NCBI GenBank assembly: GCA_937889015.1
Contig: CALARR010000116.1
Span: 1-20,107, forward strand
DNA: 20,107 nt
Direction: 5' to 3'
From: an uncultured Planctomycetales bacterium
GTDB lineage: Bacteria; Planctomycetota; Planctomycetia; Pirellulales; Thermoguttaceae
Below are positions 15,227-20,107 of the stretch, one piece after another (the stretch's first letter is position 1; every line of letters begins with the position of its first letter). The translations under genes were made by a program, and so were the position numbers. The notes beneath the pieces were generated by a model. It saw nothing but the letters and a program-made list of their open reading frames with translations, did not search any database and was not told the origin of the DNA.

Positions 15227-16255
15227 ATGATGGACAACACGAAGCTTGGAGTGGCGATCCATGGAGCGGGCTGGGTGGCAGGCGCGCACACGGCCAGTTG
15301 GATCAAGAACCCCGGCGTGCAGGTAGTCTCGATCAGCGACGTGAACAAGGACCGGGCACGCCAGTTGGCGGCACGGTACGGGATCGACTGCTCGATTCGC
15401 GATAACTTTGAAGAAGTGCTGCGGGACGAGCGCGTGAGCGTGGTGGACGTCACCGGGCCCAGCCACGTGCATGCCGAGCAGGCCATCGCCGCGGCCGAGG
15501 CGGGCAAGCATTTTCTGGTAGAGAAGCCGATGGGGCTGACGCTCCAGGAGAACCGGGCCCTGTGCGCCGCCGCGGAGCGGACCGGCGTGCGGAGCCTGGT
15601 CGGCTTCGTGCTACGCTGGAACCCGGCCATCGAAACCATGCGATCCCTGCTGGCGTCGGGCGCGATCGGCGACCTGTTCTACGCCGAGGTCGATTACTGG
15701 CACGGGCTGGGGCCCGCGCACCATGCCTGGCAACTGCACAGCCGCAAAAAGACCGGCGGCAGCGCCATGCTGTTGGGCGGGTGCCACGCCGTAGACGCCC
15801 TGCGCTGGCTGACGCGCGACGAGGTGGTCGAGGTCACGGCCTTCGCCAACAACCAGAAGGGACTGTTCGAATACGACGCCAACGTAGTGGCCGTGCTCAA
15901 GTTCCGCAGCGGAATCATCGGCAAGACCGCGGCCTTGTTCGACGCCGAAATGCCCTACGCCTTCAACGTGGATCTGGCCGGCACCCAAGGCACGATCCGC
16001 GACAACCGTCTGTGGTCCAAGAAGCTCTTCCCCGGCCAAACCGGTTGGGCCACCATCCCCACGATCCTGCCCGACTCGGGCGACGTGCATCACCATCCGT
16101 TTGACGGCGAGATCAACCACTTCGTGGCCTGCATTCGCGAAGGCCGCGAGTCGCACTGCAACGCGGCCGACGGCTTCCGCACCCACGAAGTGTGCCTGGC
16201 GATCGATCGCTCGATCGAAGAAGGGGGCCGCGCCGTGACGTTGCCGCTGGCCTGA
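15227..16255 (+). CDS. Gfo/Idh/MocA family oxidoreductase (cytoplasmic)
   Basis: A 342-residue dehydrogenase without a signal peptide. The start is ATG 15227 (or the next ATG at 15230), preceded by ACGAGG; the frame is open further upstream but that part is not family-like and overlies the promoter region. The Rossmann fold is clear (GVAIHGAGWVAGAHTASW, then ISDVNKDRA). The family motif is intact as E99-K100-P101 (FLVEKPMGLT), and GGCHAVDALRW gives H187 and D190 in the active-site region. Length is normal for inositol or sugar 1-/3-dehydrogenase types. It should oxidise or reduce a sugar or cyclitol with NAD(P). It is divergent from a XylR regulator, suggesting induction by its own substrate pathway. 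The substrate cannot be told. Confidence 0.93.
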   Translation: MMDNTKLGVAIHGAGWVAGAHTASWIKNPGVQVVSISDVNKDRARQLAARYGIDCSIRDNFEEVLRDERVSVVDVTGPSHVHAEQAIAAAEAGKHFLVEKPMGLTLQENRALCAAAERTGVRSLVGFVLRWNPAIETMRSLLASGAIGDLFYAEVDYWHGLGPAHHAWQLHSRKKTGGSAMLLGGCHAVDALRWLTRDEVVEVTAFANNQKGLFEYDANVVAVLKFRSGIIGKTAALFDAEMPYAFNVDLAGTQGTIRDNRLWSKKLFPGQTGWATIPTILPDSGDVHHHPFDGEINHFVACIREGRESHCNAADGFRTHEVCLAIDRSIEEGGRAVTLPLA

Positions 16256-16371
16256 GTGGAACGCGTCATGGGGGTGAGCATTGTTGTCAGAAAAGGAATG
16301 TCGTCCCTTGCGGGCCCCGCATCATACTCCGGAAAGAACTCTGCTGAATTGCAGGCCGTGAAAGGAACGTG

Positions 16372-18318
16372 ATGAAGAGGATCGGACTGGCCGTGGCAGG
16401 ACTGGCGACAATATGGACTGCCGTGTATGTTGGGTCCTGCATCGCCAATGCACCTACAACGGAACAACGACCGCCGGTCCGTCGCGGAAGCCCGGTTGTC
16501 GTGCCCACCCGTTCGCCGGCCGTGGCCGTTGACAATGCAGAGGCCCAGGGCCTGCATAAGGCACCTTCATCTTCCGAAGGGAAATCGGCGGTTCAACCGG
16601 AAATCTCTGAGTTCCGGCAGTGGAAGCCCTGTGAGTTATCGGCAACGAGCCAGATTTCGTATGATGCGGCCGCTAGACCGTGGGTGAAGGTAAAGTTCAC
16701 AGCGGACTTCACCGGCCCTGATCAGCAGAAACTCACTGTGGCCGGGTTCTGGGATGGTGGGAATCAGTTTAGATTGCGCTTCACTCCGACATTGCCCGGA
16801 AAGTGGATCTACCGTACGCACTGTCCGCAGGACGCCGGTCTCAATGATCTTTCGGCGGAGTTCAACGTTTCCGCCGCAGCTGCAGACGAACCGAATCCGC
16901 TTTTCCGGCACGGAGGATTCATCAAGGCGGCCACTGCCGAAACGGCGGGCGGCTCGCGCTATCTGACGTATGCGGACGGTACGCCGTTCTATTATCTTTC
17001 AGAGACACTGTGGTATTTTCCTTGTGAATCCCTGCCGCTGGATGCGCCGGCGTCAAGACAGACCCTGGCGCGTATCAGCCCGGACTTCTTTCTCCAGCAA
17101 GGTATCACGTCCGCTCTCGACCATGTTCTTGCGTATCGCAAGAAGCAAGGCTTTACTGTTGTTCGAACCGGCCAGATCGGGCGGAACGGTCTCAAGAACG
17201 AAATTCAAGTCTACTATCATACGACCGGTGATATCGGCCTGACTTACTGGCAGAGCGCCGACGGGTACTTTGATGCCTGTATGAATCGGGGCTTGGTTTC
17301 GATGCTCTTTCCGCTTTGGAAAGGCGACAAAGAGACGAAGGACTGGCCAAACCGCACAGAGTGGGAGGAACTGCTCCAATACATGATGGCGCGGTACGGC
17401 GCTTATCCTGTGATCTTCGGCATTGGCCCCGAATACAACAGTCCGTCCAAAGTCGCGACTGGCGCCGCGGATATGGTGCTGGAACTTCTCGCCTATACCA
17501 GCCGCATAGATCCCTATCATCGGGCGCAGACGGTGCAGCCGTTTCCCTGGAATCTTCAGCAAAAAGCCGATCGGATGGAATGGACTAATCCTGCGATTGA
17601 CTTCCTGATGCTTGAAGGCGGGCATGAAACCCCTTACGGAGTGCCTTCACGCTACTACCAGGGCGCGTGGAACGATCAGCCAAAACCGTTTGTTTCCACT
17701 GAGACCACATGGGACGGACTGATCCGGCACGGCTATCCGCCCCACGACGACTACGTCATCCGGTTCAATCAATACCGCGCCTGGATGCTGGGATGCAAAG
17801 GGGTGGACTACGGGGCGCAGGGCCTTTGGTATCCGGTACAGCATTACGCCGACCGTATGTTTGAACGGAACTGGGGGGAAACAAACCTGCCTTGGTGGGA
17901 AGCCGTGAAGAAGACCAGTGCAGTCCAAATGGGGGTAATGCGGCGGATCATGGAGCGTTACCGCTGGTGGCTTCTGGTTCCGCTATTTGATGCCGTTGAG
18001 CCCGATGAGGCCTTTCTTCCGCCGCCGCAGGGCGCTGGTAAAGCGCCGGAACTTCATTACCGGCAGGCCGTCGCAAGTGAGATTCCCGGAGACGGCATCG
18101 TCATGGTCTATCTTCCCCGCATGAACAATCAGCGTTTGTCCGTGAGACTCCGGTTTCCCGGTCACGACGGAAGTCTCTATTCCGCGGAGTGGATTCGCCC
18201 GGTGGATGGACAGTCTTTTCCTCGTCCGGAGCCGGTGAAAGCGGATGCCGAAGGACTTCCGCTTCCCGAAAGGCCTGATTTCAACGACTGGTTGTTGATC
18301 CTGAATCGGCGAAAGTAA
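16372..18318 (+). CDS. glycoside-hydrolase-like lipoprotein: DUF5060 + apiosidase-like (DUF4038) barrel + collagen-binding-like domain
   Basis: A 648-residue exported enzyme-like protein. The ATG (16372) follows AAAGGAA by about 4-5 nt; a GTG one codon earlier is possible. VGSC (residues 20-23) fits a lipobox, so it may be a lipoprotein. After a Pro/Ser-rich linker, residues about 79-170 are a DUF5060-type beta-sandwich (FRQWKPCELSATSQISYDAA, VAGFWDGGNQFRLRFTPTLP, GKWIYRTHC). Residues about 180-560 look like the apiosidase-like barrel, with E354 in GIGPEYNSP and E444 in VSTETTWDG as candidate catalytic acids. The end (MVYLP, then WIRPVDGQSF, then DFNDWLLIL) fits the collagen-binding-like domain that closes such proteins. 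Likely role: removal of a terminal sugar from plant or algal polysaccharide. Codon use is less GC-biased than its neighbours. Confidence 0.85.
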   Translation: MKRIGLAVAGLATIWTAVYVGSCIANAPTTEQRPPVRRGSPVVVPTRSPAVAVDNAEAQGLHKAPSSSEGKSAVQPEISEFRQWKPCELSATSQISYDAAARPWVKVKFTADFTGPDQQKLTVAGFWDGGNQFRLRFTPTLPGKWIYRTHCPQDAGLNDLSAEFNVSAAAADEPNPLFRHGGFIKAATAETAGGSRYLTYADGTPFYYLSETLWYFPCESLPLDAPASRQTLARISPDFFLQQGITSALDHVLAYRKKQGFTVVRTGQIGRNGLKNEIQVYYHTTGDIGLTYWQSADGYFDACMNRGLVSMLFPLWKGDKETKDWPNRTEWEELLQYMMARYGAYPVIFGIGPEYNSPSKVATGAADMVLELLAYTSRIDPYHRAQTVQPFPWNLQQKADRMEWTNPAIDFLMLEGGHETPYGVPSRYYQGAWNDQPKPFVSTETTWDGLIRHGYPPHDDYVIRFNQYRAWMLGCKGVDYGAQGLWYPVQHYADRMFERNWGETNLPWWEAVKKTSAVQMGVMRRIMERYRWWLLVPLFDAVEPDEAFLPPPQGAGKAPELHYRQAVASEIPGDGIVMVYLPRMNNQRLSVRLRFPGHDGSLYSAEWIRPVDGQSFPRPEPVKADAEGLPLPERPDFNDWLLILNRRK

Positions 18319-18417
18319 CCCGGACAAGCCGAATTCGCGTCTTCCGGAATGGAAGGTACTCCTCCCGTACGGGACGCGCCTCCGACAAACCACGCCGTTA
18401 CTCCGCGCGCGGCGGGG

Positions 18418-18442
18418 CATGCCCACGACAAGCGTGGGCATG
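18418..18442. repeat. 10-bp hairpin between convergent genes
   Basis: CATGCCCACG (18418-18427) and CGTGGGCATG (18433-18442) form a perfect 10-bp stem with a 5-nt loop, flanked by GGGG and GCACCC. It lies between two convergent stops but has no T-run on either strand. I recall very similar GTGGGCATG elements scattered in Pirellulales genomes, which would make it a repeat; that is memory only. Confidence 0.7.
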
Positions 18443-18498
18443 GCACCCAGCCGTCCTAGGTTGCCTGCAATACGGCCCCTCAATTCTGATTCACTGCT

Positions 18499-19578
18499 CT
18501 ACCGCTGCACGCGTGCGTTGCCCTTCCAGATGCTCCACACCTGGTCTTCGTCGGCCGGTTGGGCGTAGTCGGTCAGATGCGTGGTGGCCAAGGCGCCGCT
18601 GGCCCAGCCGAACTGGATCCACTTCTCCGGCTCCCAGCCGCGCAGCACGGCGTGCAGCATGCCGCCCACAAAGCCGTCGCCGCCGCCAATGCGGTCCAGG
18701 ACCGTGATCGGCCGCGGCTCGACCACGTGCCATTGATCGCCCACGGACATGATCGCGCCCCAGAGGTGGCTGTTGGCGCTGATGACCTCGCGCAGGGTGG
18801 TGGCGAAGGCCGTGGCCTTGGGATAGGCCTTGCGCACGCGATCGATCATCACCTTGAAGCTGTCGATCTTCTTGGCCAGGTCCTTGCCGCCCTCTTCCGG
18901 GCCCTGGATGCCCAGGCAGAGTTGGAAATCCTCTTCGTTGCCCACCAAAATGTCGGCCACGCCGGCGATCTCGGCGAAGATCTCGCGCAGCTCCTGCTCT
19001 CGCCCCTTCCAGAAGGACGCCCGATAGTTCAAGTCGAACGAAATCCGCGTGCCGTACTTCTTCGCCGCCCGGGCCAGTTCCAGGCAGAACTTGCTGGTCT
19101 CGGGCGAAAGGGCGCCGATCAGTCCGGAAAGATGGACGATCTGCACGCCTTCCTTGCCAAAGATGCGGTCGAGATCGAAGTCCTTGACGTTCAGGGTCCG
19201 ACCGACTTCGCCGGCTCGGTCGTTGTGGACGCGCGGGCCGCGCGAGCCGTAGCCGCTGTCGGCGATATTGAATTGGTGGCGGTAGCCCCAGGGGCCCCCT
19301 TGCTCCACCTCCGGACCTTCGTACGCGATGTGCCGGCTGGCCAGGTTGTCCTTGATGAAGCGCGCGATGGGGCTGCCCTTCACAAAGGTGGTCAGCACCT
19401 TGACCGGCAGACCCAAGTAGGCCGGAATGCTGGCCACGTTGGTCTCGGCGCTGGTGGCCTGCATGCGAAACGTGTCACTGCAATGGACGGGCTGGCCGTT
19501 TACTGGAGTGATGCGGATGCCCATACTTGTGGGGACGAGCAACGCGGACGCGCAATCCTTCCGGAGTTCAAATTTCAC
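18499..19578 (-). CDS. PfkB-family sugar kinase, probable 2-keto-3-deoxygluconate kinase type
   Basis: A 359-residue cytoplasmic kinase. It starts at GTG 19578 (MKFELRKDCASALLVPTSMG); an internal ATG at codon 19 would remove only an N-terminal strand, and the full N-terminus looks family-like. SAETNVASIPAYLGLPVKVL is the substrate-side Asn/Ala region, ISFDLNYRASFW and LVGNEEDF are typical of the KDG-kinase branch, and the C-terminal GGGDGF (298-303) places the catalytic base at D301 in the PfkB second signature. The reaction would be ATP-dependent phosphorylation of KDG or a similar keto-acid or sugar, feeding the Entner-Doudoroff lower pathway or uronate breakdown. Substrate is not proved by motif alone. 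It is convergent with the glycosidase-like gene and has a near-consensus promoter with a leader of about 145 nt. Confidence 0.9.
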   Translation of the reverse strand: MKFELRKDCASALLVPTSMGIRITPVNGQPVHCSDTFRMQATSAETNVASIPAYLGLPVKVLTTFVKGSPIARFIKDNLASRHIAYEGPEVEQGGPWGYRHQFNIADSGYGSRGPRVHNDRAGEVGRTLNVKDFDLDRIFGKEGVQIVHLSGLIGALSPETSKFCLELARAAKKYGTRISFDLNYRASFWKGREQELREIFAEIAGVADILVGNEEDFQLCLGIQGPEEGGKDLAKKIDSFKVMIDRVRKAYPKATAFATTLREVISANSHLWGAIMSVGDQWHVVEPRPITVLDRIGGGDGFVGGMLHAVLRGWEPEKWIQFGWASGALATTHLTDYAQPADEDQVWSIWKGNARVQR

Positions 19579-19729
19579 GGCAAAATCTCACTTTTCTATG
19601 GAGCTTTGTCCTGCGGAGGGCCCGGCCGACCAACGGGAGGTCGAAAAACCGGGCTTCGTTCGATCGCCCGCGGTTCGGGGGGCGATGCAGGACGCAATTG
19701 GCGGAGGCAGGCAACGGCCCGTGTGCCTA

Positions 19730-19758
19730 CTAATAATGCGTATCTGGCGACCTGTCAA
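19730..19758 (-). promoter_or_regulatory. sigma70-type promoter of the sugar kinase
   Basis: On the minus strand a perfect TTGACA (complement of 19753-19758) is followed after exactly 17 bp by TATTAG (complement of 19730-19735), four of six consensus bases. Transcription should start near 19723, giving a leader of about 145 nt before GTG 19578. Confidence 0.6.
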
Positions 19759-19806
19759 GGAGCTACGCCTTTTGGACCTGGCCAGATTCGCTGGCCAAGC
19801 CTGTTG

Positions 19807-19816
19807 CCGTTAACGG
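19807..19816. promoter_or_regulatory. palindrome CCGTTAACGG upstream of kinase promoter
   Basis: A perfect 10-bp palindrome sits about 50 bp upstream of the kinase -35. It may be an activator site or chance; nothing else supports it. Confidence 0.2.
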
Positions 19817-20107
19817 TCCTCCTGAAGCGAAGGATCATCCCTGCGACCCAGGGAGACTCTGCACTCCGCTTCCGAACAAAGGCTGCACGGAGACGCCAAT
19901 TGTCCTGGTCACACCCCCAACTCACCATACATTGCGGCCCGGTGGACCAGCCTTTACCATAGACCAACAGACAGGGGAGCAAGCTCGGACGTCTCCGCGG
20001 CGTGCACTCCATCCAGGGATTGTCTTGGAGCCGGTCCGAAAACCTGTCGGTAGCTCGGTCTTGCAGGGCCGCCCGAGGTGGCTGGGGTGGTTCTGGGATA
20101 GGTTCTT

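Larger units (their letters stand above)
19579..20107. other. non-coding stretch upstream of the sugar kinase
   Basis: About 530 bases with no convincing protein gene on either strand. It holds the kinase promoter (19730-19758), its leader, a 6-bp hairpin GGCCAG-ATTCG-CTGGCC (about 19779-19795) and a 10-bp palindrome CCGTTAACGG (19807-19816). Beyond 19820 I see nothing to name; a gene could begin past the right edge. Confidence 0.55.

Noticed and set aside
18559..19962. A 467-codon plus-strand frame opposite the sugar kinase
   Set aside because: Antisense shadow; the kinase frame has GGGDGF and other PfkB motifs. The part beyond 19578 has no family-like text.
19755..20012. An 85-codon minus-strand frame upstream of the kinase promoter
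   Set aside because: Composition is Arg/Trp/Cys-rich with no hydrophobic core or motif, and it overlaps palindromes and the -35 element; likely chance.
1..20107. CRISPR arrays, tRNA or rRNA genes, prophage or IS transposase
   Set aside because: No regularly spaced direct repeats, no cloverleaf or rRNA-like stretches, and no transposase or integrase motifs were found by reading both strands. A tRNAscan or IS search was not possible here.

Overview
The window reads as high-GC planctomycete DNA, most likely order Pirellulales or a close relative. The evidence is its gene content: secreted twin-arginine Gfo/Idh/MocA oxidoreductases with a QKP motif, two XylR-type regulators (LacI-like sensor fused to an AraC helix-turn-helix), an HzsA-related beta-propeller cytochrome, a Cys-rich barrel-like protein resembling DUF6666, and a small SP-TM protein ending in acidic residues. 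This assignment rests on recognition of families, not on a database search.

Left part (1-4419): the 3' end of an ABC transporter ATPase, its large permease and a membrane-anchored 507-residue protein form a tight co-directional operon (3-bp gap, then TGATG stop/start overlap). A small membrane protein lies convergent to it, followed by a roughly 385-bp intergenic stretch with the first copy of a dispersed hairpin repeat. Middle-left (4420-7983): a TAT-exported oxidoreductase with an odd C-terminal tail, a secreted Ntn-hydrolase homologue that seems to have lost its middle, a convergent XylR regulator, and a strong rho-independent terminator belonging to the next gene. Middle (7984-11157): a barrel-like exported protein and an HGSNAT-type membrane acyltransferase, both on the minus strand, separated and followed by repeat-bearing intergenic DNA. 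Middle-right (11158-16255): a secreted tri-heme HzsA-related protein with a good sigma70-type promoter, then a second XylR regulator divergent from a cytoplasmic Gfo/Idh/MocA oxidoreductase with overlapping promoters. Right part (16256-20107): a glycoside-hydrolase-like lipoprotein (DUF5060 + apiosidase-like barrel + collagen-binding-like tail) with visibly different codon use, a convergent PfkB sugar kinase (KDG-kinase type) with a near-consensus promoter, and about 530 bp without a convincing gene.

Taken together the right two-thirds looks like a sugar or polysaccharide catabolic neighbourhood: two XylR-family sensors, two sugar-type dehydrogenases, an exo-acting glycosidase, a sugar kinase and a sugar acetyltransferase-like membrane protein. 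This functional link is inferred from neighbourhood only. The best unexplained signals are a three-copy nested-hairpin intergenic repeat (about 4080, 9051 and 10767), the internally deleted Ntn hydrolase, and the tri-heme propeller protein outside any anammox context.
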